The position numbers and the translations under genes were made by a program. Positions 24,115 through 32,813 of a stretch of 64,000 bases of DNA are shown piece after piece (position 1 is the first letter of the stretch; every line of letters starts with the position of its first letter). The stretch lies in assembly GCF_001884105.1 (NCBI RefSeq), contig NZ_MACI01000003.1, forward strand, positions 84,955-148,954. The letters run 5' to 3'. Origin of the DNA: Bacillus luti. GTDB taxonomy: Bacteria; Bacillota; Bacilli; Bacillales; Bacillaceae_G. The notes beneath the pieces are model-generated. The model saw only the letters and a program-made list of their open reading frames with translations, had not been told where the DNA came from and did no database searches.

Positions 24115-24744
24115 ATGTCCTGGTATTTAGATAACGTTTATGAGTTAAATAAAGAATCTCCATATACATTTTATGTTCCCGGTGCAGAAGTTTTGGAGAA
24201 ATTAAAGGTTGGAGATTTGGTAAAGTTAATTTTTGTAACTAAAAACGAAGAAGAAGATGGGTTTCATGGTGAAAGAATGTGGGTTGAAATCAATGAAAGA
24301 AATGATAAGAAGTTTGTAGGGAAACTGAGCAATAATCCGTATCGTTTAGATTTAAAAGTAGGTGATGAAATTTCATTTGGAATTGAAAATATAGGTGATA
24401 CGGAATATAATGATCCAGCTTCAAAAGATTGGGATTTTTATTTTGACACGAAGGTAATTGTTAGTAATGATGTACTTGACAAAAGAGAATTTAACTTCAT
24501 GCTTAAAGAGGATCCAAGAGAAGAGGGTGACTCTGGTTGGTCAATATTAAGTGGCTATGAAAGTGATGACTATGTAAATAATCCTAAAAACTTTCAAATT
24601 ATTTCAATTGGCGTCATATTGAATATGGATGATTCTATTTTAGAATTTATTGGGGAACCGCCTTTATGTGCATATGAAAGAAATGATAGAGGTAGATTTT
24701 ATAAGATTAAAGACTATGATTGGGATACTTATTTAAATGGATAG
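24115..24744 (+). CDS. DUF2314 + DUF2185 two-domain protein (immunity-like)
   Basis: 209 residues. The N-terminal half has the G-E-R-M-W-V-E-I then F-V-G-K-L-S-N-N-P pattern and V-G-D-E-I-S-F of DUF2314. The C-terminal half has E-G-D-S-G-W-S-I-L-S-G-Y-E-S, like DUF2185 (Imm33-type) proteins. Both occur among immunity proteins of polymorphic toxin loci, but no toxin gene is near, so this assignment is tentative. ATG after AGGAGGGTG. Confidence 0.7.
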   Translation: MSWYLDNVYELNKESPYTFYVPGAEVLEKLKVGDLVKLIFVTKNEEEDGFHGERMWVEINERNDKKFVGKLSNNPYRLDLKVGDEISFGIENIGDTEYNDPASKDWDFYFDTKVIVSNDVLDKREFNFMLKEDPREEGDSGWSILSGYESDDYVNNPKNFQIISIGVILNMDDSILEFIGEPPLCAYERNDRGRFYKIKDYDWDTYLNG

Positions 24745-24846
24745 AAGAAGTTACTACGTTTTAAAGAAAGCAATATATATTATTTCAAGCTATGCGCTGG
24801 TACAGATAATAATTGAAGAGAGTAGTAGTAAATGGAGGGATTAGTT

Positions 24847-25713
24847 ATGCAGCAAATTAAAAAAATAGGAAACTCATTTTGGTATATGACACCTGTTTCC
24901 GAAACAGATAGACCTATATTAGGAATGGTCGTTGGAAAAGAAAAAACTTTAATGATTGATGCAGGGAATTCAGAAGCACATGCACAATTATTTTTAGAAA
25001 TGTTAAAAGAACAGAATGTATCAAGTCCTGATTTTGTGGCACTAACGCATTGGCACTGGGATCATATTTTTGGATTGTCTGTACTACAAAATGCATTAAC
25101 TATTGCACATACTGAAACGAAAAAGGAGATGCAGACATTAGTATCTTATGAATGGACAGATGATGCGTTGGACGCACGAGTAGAAGAAGGTACAGAAATT
25201 GAATTTTGTGCGGATTGTATCAAAAAAGAGTTTAGTGGACAACCAAGAAATATTAAAATTATCCCACCGAACTTAACGTTTCAGAATCAACTTGAATTAG
25301 ACCTTGGTGAAGTGACATGCGTGTTAAAACATGTTGGCGGAGATCATGCACATGACTCTGTTGTTATGTATATGAAAGAAGAAAAGATATTGTTTTTAGG
25401 AGACTGTATATATGCTGATATTTTTTCTTCGAAGTGGAATTATACGACAAAACGAACGTTTAAATTAATAGATGAATTAGAGAAATTTGATGCTGGGACA
25501 TATATTCTTTCTCATGGGACAGCTATAAATCGGGATGAGTTTTTACAAGAGATGCATTTGCTGAAAACAGTAGGAACTTATACGGAAATACATAAAGGCG
25601 ATGAAGAGAAGATAAAGGAAGCTTTTAAACGAGATATAGATAGAGAATTAAATGAAGATGAACTAGAAACAATAACGTTTTTTGTAAATGGCTATGAAAT
25701 GAACAATCTGTAA
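24847..25713 (+). CDS. MBL-fold metallo-hydrolase
   Basis: 288 residues. The zinc motif T-H-W-H-W-D-H-I-F-G (H-x-H-x-D-H) is near residue 77, further metal ligands are H in GGDHAHDS and D in FLGDCI, and a last His in SHGTAI. The family includes lactonases, glyoxalases and phosphodiesterases; the substrate is not predictable. ATG 24847 has GGAGGG 8 bases upstream; the ATG at 24832 overlaps that site. Terminator downstream. Confidence 0.88.
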   Translation: MQQIKKIGNSFWYMTPVSETDRPILGMVVGKEKTLMIDAGNSEAHAQLFLEMLKEQNVSSPDFVALTHWHWDHIFGLSVLQNALTIAHTETKKEMQTLVSYEWTDDALDARVEEGTEIEFCADCIKKEFSGQPRNIKIIPPNLTFQNQLELDLGEVTCVLKHVGGDHAHDSVVMYMKEEKILFLGDCIYADIFSSKWNYTTKRTFKLIDELEKFDAGTYILSHGTAINRDEFLQEMHLLKTVGTYTEIHKGDEEKIKEAFKRDIDRELNEDELETITFFVNGYEMNNL

Positions 25714-25747
25714 AATACAAATCTAATCAAATAACATTAAATTACAC

Positions 25748-25783
25748 AAAAAGAGTATTGAGAGTAAGTGCAATACTCTTTTT
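25748..25783. terminator. Bidirectional terminator
   Basis: AAAAAGAGTATTG and CAATACTCTTTTT arms between two converging genes. Confidence 0.85.
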
Positions 25784-25787
25784 GAAA

Positions 25788-26390
25788 TTAAATTTGAAGT
25801 GATGAAAAGTCATCAATAATTTCCACTACTTCAATTTTCCCATTAATCAATAGCTCAGGAAGTTCATTTTTAACGTTTCCCTTCCAATACTCTTTAGCTT
25901 GTTCAATTTTTTGAGAGAATGGAATACCATCTTCTTTCGGTAAAAGATTACCGTCACCTTCAAAAGAATTTCCAGTTACTTGTAGTTTAACAATCTGCAA
26001 AACTTCTCGATTGTAGGAATCAAATAATGCTTTCCATTTCAAAGCATCTTCATAGTTTTTGGCAGCATATAAGCAAGATAATCTGGAAGGGTATTCAGGA
26101 TATTCTTGTAGCCTAACCATTTCTACAATCGTTTCTCTGACTGCTCTAATTGTTTGATCCATATAACTCATAACTACTTTCACATTTTCATTTTTTAAAT
26201 ATAATCCGCCATTTGTATAATGATTTTTTAAAATTTGTATCGAATCTTCACCGTTAGAATTTAATTGCTCTCTTTCAAAAAAGAAGCGATATAGGGTATT
26301 CGTTTGATTTTTGTCAAAATGAATGATTTGCCCAATACTCATTTTTTTCCTTGTAACGATGTGATAAGCGTAAAATTCTGCTTCATGCAT
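25788..26390 (-). CDS. DUF2441-like protein
   Basis: 200 residues, soluble. It opens with [19 protein letters not shown], a H-x3-R and G-x-I pattern as in DUF2441 proteins, followed by a conserved [13 protein letters not shown] helix. That arrangement loosely recalls ADP-ribosyltransferase-like folds, but the link is a guess. ATG 26390 directly after AGGAGG by 6 bases; the frame remains open to 26639 by chance. A long inverted repeat lies just upstream. Confidence 0.65.
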   Translation of the reverse strand: MHEAEFYAYHIVTRKKMSIGQIIHFDKNQTNTLYRFFFEREQLNSNGEDSIQILKNHYTNGGLYLKNENVKVVMSYMDQTIRAVRETIVEMVRLQEYPEYPSRLSCLYAAKNYEDALKWKALFDSYNREVLQIVKLQVTGNSFEGDGNLLPKEDGIPFSQKIEQAKEYWKGNVKNELPELLINGKIEVVEIIDDFSSLQI

Positions 26391-26408
26391 GGTAATCCTC
26401 CTAGTAGT

Positions 26409-26454
26409 TATATATTTCAATGTTAAATTTAATAATTCAACATTGAAATATATA
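26409..26454. repeat. 16-bp perfect inverted repeat upstream of the DUF2441-like gene
   Basis: TATATATTTCAATGTT and AACATTGAAATATATA with a 14-base AT-rich loop. It lies 19 to 64 bases upstream of the start codon on the minus strand: an operator, or a hairpin in the leader. Confidence 0.7.
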
Positions 26455-26601
26455 AAACCTCTATAAATAAAAGTGAGAGTTCGAGTTGAGAGGAAAAAAA
26501 CATATGAAAACGTTTTAAATTTGTTCACAAAATGTTCACTTACGAAGAGGTTTCCGATATCGATATAATGACAAAGACTCAAAGAGAAGGGATGATGAAA
26601 A

Positions 26602-27087
26602 TTGCCAACAACAAGAAAGGAAAATCTCCAATTTGGCATGATGATGTGCCTAGGGATGGTTATCGTAATGACGTTTTACAATGTATTGATGAATGGAGCA
26701 GGAGGACCAATTCATATTAAGGAGATCGTATTAGAACTACTCATTGGATTTATAATTGCACTATTAATTGAAATATGTATCGTTGGACCTTGTGCGAAAA
26801 AAATTGTATTCGCGTTACCGTTTGATAAATCGAAGAAAATAAATATTATTGTTGCGATGGCGACAGCAATGGTAATCGGAATGGTGTTCTTTATGTCATT
26901 TTTCGGTATAGCTATGATGTATTTACATAATGGGCTACATGGCGACTCATTTATTTCTATTTACTTTTCAATTTTTATTAAAAACTTTATGATGGCGTAT
27001 CCACTACAATTAATCATTATGGGACCGTTAGTACGTTTCTTATTTACAAGGTTTGTTATGAAGAAGAAATCTGTTACTATAGCGTAA
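26602..27087 (+). CDS. DUF2798-type membrane protein
   Basis: 161 residues with four predicted helices in two similar halves, each having a hydrophobic helix followed by G-P-(C/L) near its end ([10 protein letters not shown] and [10 protein letters not shown]). This internal repeat is typical of DUF2798 proteins. Function unknown. The start is a TTG at 26602 following AAGGGATGATG. A strong terminator follows. Confidence 0.75.
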   Translation: MPTTRKENLQFGMMMCLGMVIVMTFYNVLMNGAGGPIHIKEIVLELLIGFIIALLIEICIVGPCAKKIVFALPFDKSKKINIIVAMATAMVIGMVFFMSFFGIAMMYLHNGLHGDSFISIYFSIFIKNFMMAYPLQLIIMGPLVRFLFTRFVMKKKSVTIA

Positions 27088-27125
27088 ATTTAATTTATAA
27101 AATATTATATATCAATATTCTAATT

Positions 27126-27163
27126 AAAGCGCACCTCAAATATTCTGGGGTGTGCTTTTTTTG
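27126..27163 (+). terminator. Rho-independent terminator
   Basis: AAAGCGCACCTCA and TGGGGTGTGCTTT arms with G-U pairs and a T-run. Confidence 0.8.
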
Positions 27164-27266
27164 TTCATTCCTAGCTATTTTCAAACTGATGTGACATTTG
27201 TCCTTTTGCCTTTATAGGGTTATAGCTTTTAATTAAGTCAGGAATAAAAGATGAGGAGATGATTTT

Positions 27267-27692
27267 TTGAAAGGTATTATATTTGCTATTTTTGCTGGTT
27301 TATTTATAACACTTCAAGGAACCTTTAATGCGAAACTTAGTTCACATATCGGCATATGGTCAACGAGTATTATAACTCATTTAATTGGGTTTCTTATTGC
27401 AACTACTGTATTTTTGGTAAAGAAAGAAGAGAAAGTAACAGATTTAAAGGGTGTGAAAAAAGTATATTTAGCAGCCGGTGCATTTGGTGGTTTGATTATT
27501 TGTGCAGAAACTATGGCGATATATTCAATGGGAGTTACATTAACAGCTGGAACACTTATGGTTGCACAATTATTAACAGCAGCTGTTATTGAAATGAAAG
27601 GACTGTTTCATATAAAAAAGATACAAATGGAGAGATGTCACATTGTGGGAACAATAGTAATGATTATAGGTATTGCTATATTTAATATGTAA
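27267..27692 (+). CDS. DMT family half-transporter (YdcZ/DUF606)
   Basis: 141 residues, about four to five helices, the length of the DUF606/YdcZ half-size DMT proteins. It starts with F-A-I-F-A-G-L-F-I-T-L-Q-G-T-F-N-A-K-L, a family signature with a paired copy in the gene at 28424. Such proteins work as dimers in membrane export or import. The ATG is not used: TTG 27267 follows GAGGAG. A Crp-type regulator starts within 20 bases of its stop, so the three genes form one operon. Confidence 0.8.
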   Translation: MKGIIFAIFAGLFITLQGTFNAKLSSHIGIWSTSIITHLIGFLIATTVFLVKKEEKVTDLKGVKKVYLAAGAFGGLIICAETMAIYSMGVTLTAGTLMVAQLLTAAVIEMKGLFHIKKIQMERCHIVGTIVMIIGIAIFNM

Positions 27693-27711
27693 AGGAAAGG
27701 AGGAAATGAAA

Positions 27712-28404
27712 GTGGAGAATAAATCAGAATTAATTATGCATTATTTGAAAACTTATAAAATACTTGAGGTTTTTTCGGAAATAGACACAGATTATTTTCA
27801 AGTAAATCATTTTAAAAAAGGTACACTTATTTGTGATAAAGATGAGGGAATTCATCGTTTATATTTTGTTGTTAAAGGTAAAGTAAAAGTTTACACGATT
27901 ACACCAGAAGGAAAGAAACTAATCCTTCGTTTTATTAATCCATTGGCGGTTGTTGGCGATATTGAATTAATACAAAAAAGTAAGACACATAATGTCGTTG
28001 AAGCTTGTTCAGATGTTATAGCTATCTCCATTTCTAATACGGTAATTAGAAACAAGTTAATACAGGATCCTATATTTATGAACTTCCTACTTGAAAACAT
28101 TGCGAACACATTAAAGATATCGACTCGTTTTACAGCTCTTAATTTACTTTATCCAGTAGAAGTACGTGTAGCTAGTTATTTACTTTCCATTTCTACTGAT
28201 AGTAATGGGAATATGTATAAAGAGGATTTGGATGCAACTTCGGTATCAAGTATCGCAGATTTTATAGGAGTAAGCTATAGACACGTAATTCGTGTGTTAC
28301 AAAAATTTTATAATGAAAAATTAATTGAAAAGAGCAATGGAGTTATTGTAATTAAAGAAATTTCTAGAATGAAGGAAGTCGCGAAAGATAATATATATGA
28401 GTAA
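27712..28404 (+). CDS. Crp/Fnr family transcription regulator (YeiL-like)
   Basis: About 230 residues. N-terminal cyclic-nucleotide-binding beta barrel (G-T-L-I-C-D-K-D-E-G-I-H-R-L-Y-F then V-V-G-D-I-E-L), connecting helix, and a C-terminal winged helix with the recognition helix S-S-I-A-D-F-I-G-V-S-Y-R-H-V. No iron-sulfur cysteine set is seen at the N-terminus. GTG 27712 is preferred: it lies 8 bases after AAAGGAGG, whereas ATG 27706 is only 2 bases away. Sits between two half-transporters, which it may control. Confidence 0.82.
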   Translation: MENKSELIMHYLKTYKILEVFSEIDTDYFQVNHFKKGTLICDKDEGIHRLYFVVKGKVKVYTITPEGKKLILRFINPLAVVGDIELIQKSKTHNVVEACSDVIAISISNTVIRNKLIQDPIFMNFLLENIANTLKISTRFTALNLLYPVEVRVASYLLSISTDSNGNMYKEDLDATSVSSIADFIGVSYRHVIRVLQKFYNEKLIEKSNGVIVIKEISRMKEVAKDNIYE

Positions 28405-28423
28405 TAAAAGGGAGAGAAAGATT

Positions 28424-28894
28424 ATGATTGGATTTAGTTTAGCTATATTTGCTGGAGTATTAATTAGCTTACAATCTGTTTTTAATGCAAAAGTGAATGA
28501 AAATGTAGGGCAGTGGTTAACAACTGCATGTGTTCTTGGAGTAGGTCTTATAAGTTCGGTTTTATTTTATATCATAACAGAGAACAGTATTAGCATAAAA
28601 TTTTATACTACAAATTATTTATTTTATGTAAGTGGATTGTTTGGCATTGGATTAATTATTTGTATAATGGGTGCAATAAAGAGTTTAGGTCCAGCGTATA
28701 CGGTGCTAATTAGCCTTATTACTCAATTGGTCGTTGCCTTATGCATTGATTCATTCGGATTATTTGGAATGGAGAGCATTCCATTACAAATAAATAAATT
28801 AGTTGGCATAGGCCTATTAATTGTCGGGGTAGGAATTTTTAAAAATCTATTTTCGAATAAAAAAGATATCCATATAAATGAGGATAGTGTCTAA
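28424..28894 (+). CDS. DMT family half-transporter (YdcZ/DUF606), second copy
   Basis: 156 residues with the same N-terminal signature as the gene at 27267 (A-I-F-A-G-V-L-I-S-L-Q-S-V-F-N-A-K-V) and a similar helix count. The two divergent halves probably form a heterodimer. ATG 28424 has GGGAGAG upstream; the ATG at 28397 overlaps the regulator's stop and lacks a site. Confidence 0.8.
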   Translation: MIGFSLAIFAGVLISLQSVFNAKVNENVGQWLTTACVLGVGLISSVLFYIITENSISIKFYTTNYLFYVSGLFGIGLIICIMGAIKSLGPAYTVLISLITQLVVALCIDSFGLFGMESIPLQINKLVGIGLLIVGVGIFKNLFSNKKDIHINEDSV

Positions 28895-28978
28895 AGAATA
28901 TAAAGGGAAAAAGTGTTAATGGTCAGAACTTATACATTTAGATAGTAATAAGTGAGCGATAAGGAGAGCGAGAAATAA

Positions 28979-29872
28979 ATGATCCAGTTTATGTTGCAAG
29001 ATGGTGCACACTATTTGAAAATCAATGGGATTTTGCATTGGTGTAAAGTTGCAGGGAGAGCTCATAATACAGTTCCTCTTATTATTGTACATGGTGGTCC
29101 AGGTGGTAATCATTATGTATTCGAAAGAACACTTGGGTTGAGGTTAGAAGGAAATAGGACTGTTGTTTATTACGAACAAAGAGGATGTGGACGAAGTGAG
29201 GCACCACAAGATGATGGTGAGTACTCAATCAATACTCTAGTGGAAGATTTAGAGGAATTAAGAAAGCAATTAAATGTAGAGAAGATAAATTTGTTAGGCT
29301 ACTCTTTTGGTGGACAACTTTGTTTAGAGTATGCTTTGAAATATCCGAAAAACATTGAAAAAATGGTATTACAAGCACCATTATTAGATGATTTTAATGA
29401 TATGTATACGGTGCAGATAGAAGGTTTTCTACAAATAACGAAAGGAGAAATGAAAGAACAAATATCGAAAATAAGTAAGTCGGAAATTGCGTTAAAAGAA
29501 AAATACAATCAAGTTTGGAGTATAGTTGATACAGTAACTATAGATCGATTATTGTTTAAAAATGAAGAATTTGCAAAGTTAAATCGCAGTCTTTGGAAGG
29601 AAAGTAAGTTAAGTAATACAGGGAAGATGAGTAAAGTTATTTTTGAAACAAAATCACCTTTACCGCTTATTGGGCGCATTAAAGATTTAGAAATTGATAC
29701 GTGTGTCATAGTCGGGGCGCATGACTATAACACGGGTGTAGGAATGAGTAATAGAATATCGAGACAATTGAAAAATAGTAAACTTGTTATATTTGAAAAT
29801 AGTGCGCATTTCCCAGATATAGAGGAGACGGATAAAGTATGTGAAACGATTATTGAGTTTTTGGAACGATAG
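28979..29872 (+). CDS. Alpha/beta hydrolase, proline iminopeptidase-like
   Basis: 297 residues. Oxyanion motif H-G-G-P-G-G near residue 39, then D/E-Q-R-G-C-G-R-S, nucleophile elbow G-Y-S-F-G-G near residue 106, acid D in G-A-H-D-Y-N and His in N-S-A-H-F-P. HGGP plus QRGCGRS is the S33 peptidase pattern, so an aminopeptidase acting on N-terminal proline or a related esterase is likely. ATG follows AAGGAGAGCGAG. Confidence 0.85.
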   Translation: MIQFMLQDGAHYLKINGILHWCKVAGRAHNTVPLIIVHGGPGGNHYVFERTLGLRLEGNRTVVYYEQRGCGRSEAPQDDGEYSINTLVEDLEELRKQLNVEKINLLGYSFGGQLCLEYALKYPKNIEKMVLQAPLLDDFNDMYTVQIEGFLQITKGEMKEQISKISKSEIALKEKYNQVWSIVDTVTIDRLLFKNEEFAKLNRSLWKESKLSNTGKMSKVIFETKSPLPLIGRIKDLEIDTCVIVGAHDYNTGVGMSNRISRQLKNSKLVIFENSAHFPDIEETDKVCETIIEFLER

Positions 29873-30258
29873 GGGAATCGCTAGCATTTTGGAAAATCCT
29901 CACGCTAAGAGCATACGAAATTTTATACAGTTTTTTGACGAATCCAATAGCAAAAAATAACATTAAAACCGCATCAGTATAGGAATGTATAAAAAACGCA
30001 TAGATCCATAGAACAAAAAGGTGCTTCGCTGGTGAGTGTAGGGTGTCTCCTTTCTCTTGCTACTGATAATAGGACGTTATGTTAACCTTACATGAATATC
30101 CTATTCGTCCATTTTTGTACGAGATTCATAATGTCCACGCTAGAACGCCCATTTTAGACAGGACAAATGCTATTCGTCTACGTCCAAAACTCTGCCTCCG
30201 GCTGAACTTCGTGAAGCTGGGGAATATTTAAGAATCACTTTCTCAAAGTAATGTTTCC
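29873..30258. other. Non-coding stretch of unexplained origin
   Basis: No frame, promoter or known repeat is readable. Base composition is richer in G+C than the surroundings in places (for example near 30170-30220), and there are short inverted arms (ATAGGA/TCCTAT around 30068-30110). It may be the remains of an inserted element. Confidence 0.35.
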
Positions 30259-30306
30259 TATACTTTTTGTAAATGTACATATACTTTTTGTAAATATATG
30301 TTTACA
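30259..30306 (+). promoter_or_regulatory. Probable operator of the XRE regulator: direct repeats plus palindrome
   Basis: TATACTTTTTGTAAAT occurs twice, at 30259 and 30280, exactly 21 bp apart (two DNA turns). The second overlaps TGTAAA-TATATG-TTTACA (30289-30306), a near-palindrome. All lie upstream of the XRE gene start at 30367. Confidence 0.65.
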
Positions 30307-30366
30307 TACTTCCTAAAATTGGATAAAATAAATGTAACAAATTTACATAAAGGAGAACTGGTAGAT

Positions 30367-30579
30367 TTGGTTATAAATAAAGTAAAACAATTCCGCGTTA
30401 TTAGAGACATCACCCAAGAGCAATTAGCTTCTTCTGTTAATATCACCAGGCAATCCCTCATCGCCATCGAGAAGAATAAATACAATCCCAGCTTAGAATT
30501 AGCATTGAAATTATGTGAGTACTTTGATTGTAAAGTAGAGGATTTATTTCAATTAGATAAAACTGGGGAGGAATTATAA
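30367..30579 (+). CDS. XRE family regulator (YgzD/YozG type)
   Basis: About 70 residues, a bare helix-turn-helix: R-V-I-R-D-I-T-Q-E-Q-L-A then V-N-I-T-R-Q-S-L-I-A-I-E-K-N-K-Y-N-P-S-L and the C-terminal F-D-C-K-V-E-D-L-F. TTG 30367 with AAAGGAG upstream is favoured; the frame stays open to 30298. The stop TAA shares a base with the next ATG, so translation is coupled to the membrane protein gene. This small regulator/membrane protein pair is common in bacilli and is usually self-regulated. Confidence 0.85.
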   Translation: MVINKVKQFRVIRDITQEQLASSVNITRQSLIAIEKNKYNPSLELALKLCEYFDCKVEDLFQLDKTGEEL

Positions 30580-31001
30580 TGAATAAGAACGAAAAACTTT
30601 ATGGACATATTGGGCTTACGGTTGTAATGTCTTTATTGCTTTTCTTTAGTAGCAACAATTATGCCGAAGGGTTTCAATCTGTTCTTATATTTATCGTAGG
30701 TTATACCGTTTTGTCATTTATAATTACATTGATTAAGGGTGAGATTTCTAAAAGAAAAAATAAAGAAAACGGACAGTATCCATTGCCTAATACAGACGAG
30801 CGAATTGAAAAATTGATGTTAAAAATCTCAGCTCAAATTTTCGCCCTAGCTCTTTTCGTTGCCTTTGTTGTACTGTTTGTAATGTATTTTATGAATAACA
30901 ATGCTGTCATCCGAGTAGAATACGTTCTTGGTTTTGTGTTCCTAGTTTTGTTTATTGGAGTCGGCTTCAGCTCAAAAATCGCAAAGAAAATTGATCAATA
31001 A
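30579..31001 (+). CDS. DUF2178-like membrane protein paired with XRE regulator
   Basis: 140 residues, four helices in two hairpins, with a cytoplasmic linker that carries N-T-D-E-R-I-E-K-L-M-L-K, the typical DUF2178-type motif. The function of this family is unknown. Start overlaps the regulator's stop by one base (TAATG) and follows GGGGAGG by 7 bases. A weak hairpin terminator follows. Confidence 0.75.
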   Translation: MNKNEKLYGHIGLTVVMSLLLFFSSNNYAEGFQSVLIFIVGYTVLSFIITLIKGEISKRKNKENGQYPLPNTDERIEKLMLKISAQIFALALFVAFVVLFVMYFMNNNAVIRVEYVLGFVFLVLFIGVGFSSKIAKKIDQ

Positions 31002-31014
31002 TTGAGTTGTAATA

Positions 31015-31046
31015 AAAAAGGCGTAGCTGTTGCTATGTCTTTTTAT
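31015..31046 (+). terminator. Weak terminator hairpin
   Basis: AAAAAG..TAGC and GCTA..CTTTTT arms with inner mismatches, followed by TTATTTT. Confidence 0.5.
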
Positions 31047-31313
31047 TTTGGGCGGCTTCTTTACATTATTATTGTTTAGCGTGTTCTTTTTTCTTTATGA
31101 ATTTAGTCATTATTTTATTTTTAATTGTTTTTGAAGTCATGTGGAGTGAAGTCGATGTGTTTGAGTAGTTGTTTTAGGAAAGGAGAATATGATTGGAAAT
31201 AAAATATTACTAAACATATATAACTAATGAATATAATGTCTTTTTCAGTTATTATGTTGTAAATCATTTTATGATAAAATCTATTACATAATTTAATAAA
31301 GGAGTAGTATTCA

Positions 31314-31385
31314 ATGGGGTATTTCTCAAATAGTTTATTAGTTTTGTTCGTTCTTATCGTATGTAGCTGTATGATTTTTGGTTGA
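31314..31385 (+). CDS. Small hydrophobic peptide (23 residues)
   Basis: ATG 31314 has AAAGGAG 8 bases upstream and encodes a single membrane helix (V-L-F-V-L-I-V-C-S-C-M-I-F-G). The size and the L-V-L-F-V-L-I-V core recall YjcZ-type sporulation peptides, but identity is too low to assign. A strong terminator follows 20 bases later, which supports a real short transcript. Its interval, 31047-31555, contains nothing else that could be supported. Confidence 0.5.
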   Translation: MGYFSNSLLVLFVLIVCSCMIFG

Positions 31386-31407
31386 TAATATAATGATAGT
31401 TTTATAT

Positions 31408-31445
31408 AAAAGAAGTTAACTGTGGTGAGGTTAACTTCTTTTTAT
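31408..31445 (+). terminator. Terminator after the small peptide
   Basis: AAAGAAGTTAAC and GTTAACTTCTTT arms then T-run. Confidence 0.85.
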
Positions 31446-31555
31446 TTAATGGTGAGAAGGAATTATATTGTTCTTATGGAAGTTTGTTTAAGTTCATTTC
31501 ATATTAAGGGTAATTTTACGAAATACAAACAAACGAGAGAATAAGGAGTATTCAC

Positions 31556-31966
31556 ATGAATAATAGTATAAGCTACACAATTGAACACCCAACAGACTTC
31601 AATGGATTATTAGCGTTATATGAATCTTTAGGATGGAATTCTCTTAAATTAACGGTTAACGAGTTAGAACGAATGTGTAAACAAAGTTGGTATGCAATTT
31701 ATGTTTTTGATGATAAGAAGTTAGTAGGGATGGGGCGTGTCATATCAGATGGAGTCATAACAGGCATTATTTGTGGAGTTGGTGTATTGCCAAAATATCA
31801 GTCTAGTGGCATCGGAAAAGAAATAGTGAAACGATTAATCCAGCACTGTGAACAACATAAGGTTATTCCACAACTTATGTGTGTAGAAAAATTGCAACCA
31901 TACTATGAAGCTATCGGATTTGAAGCATTCTCGATTGGAATGACAAAACATATGAAAAGATGCTAA
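31556..31966 (+). CDS. GNAT family N-acetyltransferase
   Basis: 136 residues. Motif A of the acetyl-CoA site is visible as V-L-P-K-Y-Q-S-S-G-I-G-K-E-I (Q/R-x-x-G-x-G/A), and Y-Y-E-A-I-G-F-E near the C-terminus is motif B. The acceptor is unknown. ATG after AAGGAG. Flanked by terminators on both sides. Confidence 0.87.
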   Translation: MNNSISYTIEHPTDFNGLLALYESLGWNSLKLTVNELERMCKQSWYAIYVFDDKKLVGMGRVISDGVITGIICGVGVLPKYQSSGIGKEIVKRLIQHCEQHKVIPQLMCVEKLQPYYEAIGFEAFSIGMTKHMKRC

Positions 31967-32008
31967 AAAACAATCTAATTATTATATGCATTTACAATCT
32001 TAATAAAT

Positions 32009-32053
32009 AATAAACGAGCATGTTTGAAACTATTTCAAGCATGCTCGTTTATT
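32009..32053. terminator. Bidirectional terminator
   Basis: AATAAACGAGCATG and CATGCTCGTTTATT arms between two converging genes, with an inner TTTGAAA/TTTCAA stem. Confidence 0.85.
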
Positions 32054-32072
32054 AAAGGAAATCTATTTAATA

Positions 32073-32696
32073 TTAATGATTTAACCCGTTCCAATAAAAA
32101 GAAACGATTTCTTGTGCTAATTCATCTATATTTGGAAGAATAGGATTGTGATTTTCATCTTTAAAATTCCCGATTGATAATAAAGATACGAAAGCATGAG
32201 CGGCAAATTTGGCGTTTCTTTTCGGGATTTCTCCAATTTGCATTGCATTATCGATTGCTTTTTCTAATACTTCATACATGCTGTCTTCAGCCTCTTTTAA
32301 TTCTTTCAATTGCTCTTCAGATAACGATAGTTTTGCATCTTTCATGAAATTCTTCATATCAATATCCATCGTTGCATGTAAATAGACTTTAGCGAAGTCC
32401 AATAATCTTTCTTCTAAAGTCTTATTTGTAGAGAGTATTTGAGACATATTTTCTCGTATACGCACCATCATTTGAATCATAGTAGCGGTAAATAAATCGG
32501 CTTTTGTTGAATAATAATAGTAGACGGTTGCTTTCGTAACACCGCATTCCTTCGCGACCTCATCCATGGAAACTACTTGGTAATTTTGAGTAAGAAATAA
32601 TCGAGTTGCAACTTCTAAAATTAGTTCTTTTGTAGATTTTGTATTTTTATTTTGACGAGGCCTTCCAAGAGGACGTTGTTTTTGTTCCAAATTCAT
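32073..32696 (-). CDS. TetR family regulator of the divergent MMPL transporter
   Basis: 207 residues. The HTH reads K-E-L-I-L-E-V-A-T-R-L-F, then S-M-D-E-V-A-K-E-C-G-V-T-K-A-T-V-Y-Y-Y-Y, the canonical TetR domain (residues 25-75). The C-terminal ligand domain is helical. ATG 32696 has CAGGAGCG upstream. It is transcribed away from the MMPL exporter gene at 32814, with an operator-like repeat between them, so it is probably its repressor. Confidence 0.9.
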   Translation of the reverse strand: MNLEQKQRPLGRPRQNKNTKSTKELILEVATRLFLTQNYQVVSMDEVAKECGVTKATVYYYYSTKADLFTATMIQMMVRIRENMSQILSTNKTLEERLLDFAKVYLHATMDIDMKNFMKDAKLSLSEEQLKELKEAEDSMYEVLEKAIDNAMQIGEIPKRNAKFAAHAFVSLLSIGNFKDENHNPILPNIDELAQEIVSFYWNGLNH

Positions 32697-32752
32697 TCGC
32701 TCCTGACATGTATTGTTAAGATAATTATAACACAAATTTTTATTCATTCTTG

Positions 32753-32783
32753 ATTAATTAACCGACCAGTATATATAATTAAT
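32753..32783. promoter_or_regulatory. Candidate TetR operator between the divergent genes
   Basis: ATTAATTA and TAATTAAT arms around a centre with ACCGACCAGT, a core commonly seen in TetR/AcrR operators of Gram-positive efflux genes. Confidence 0.55.
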
Positions 32784-32813
32784 AATGGAGGAAAAAAGGA
32801 AGGTGGGTTTTTT

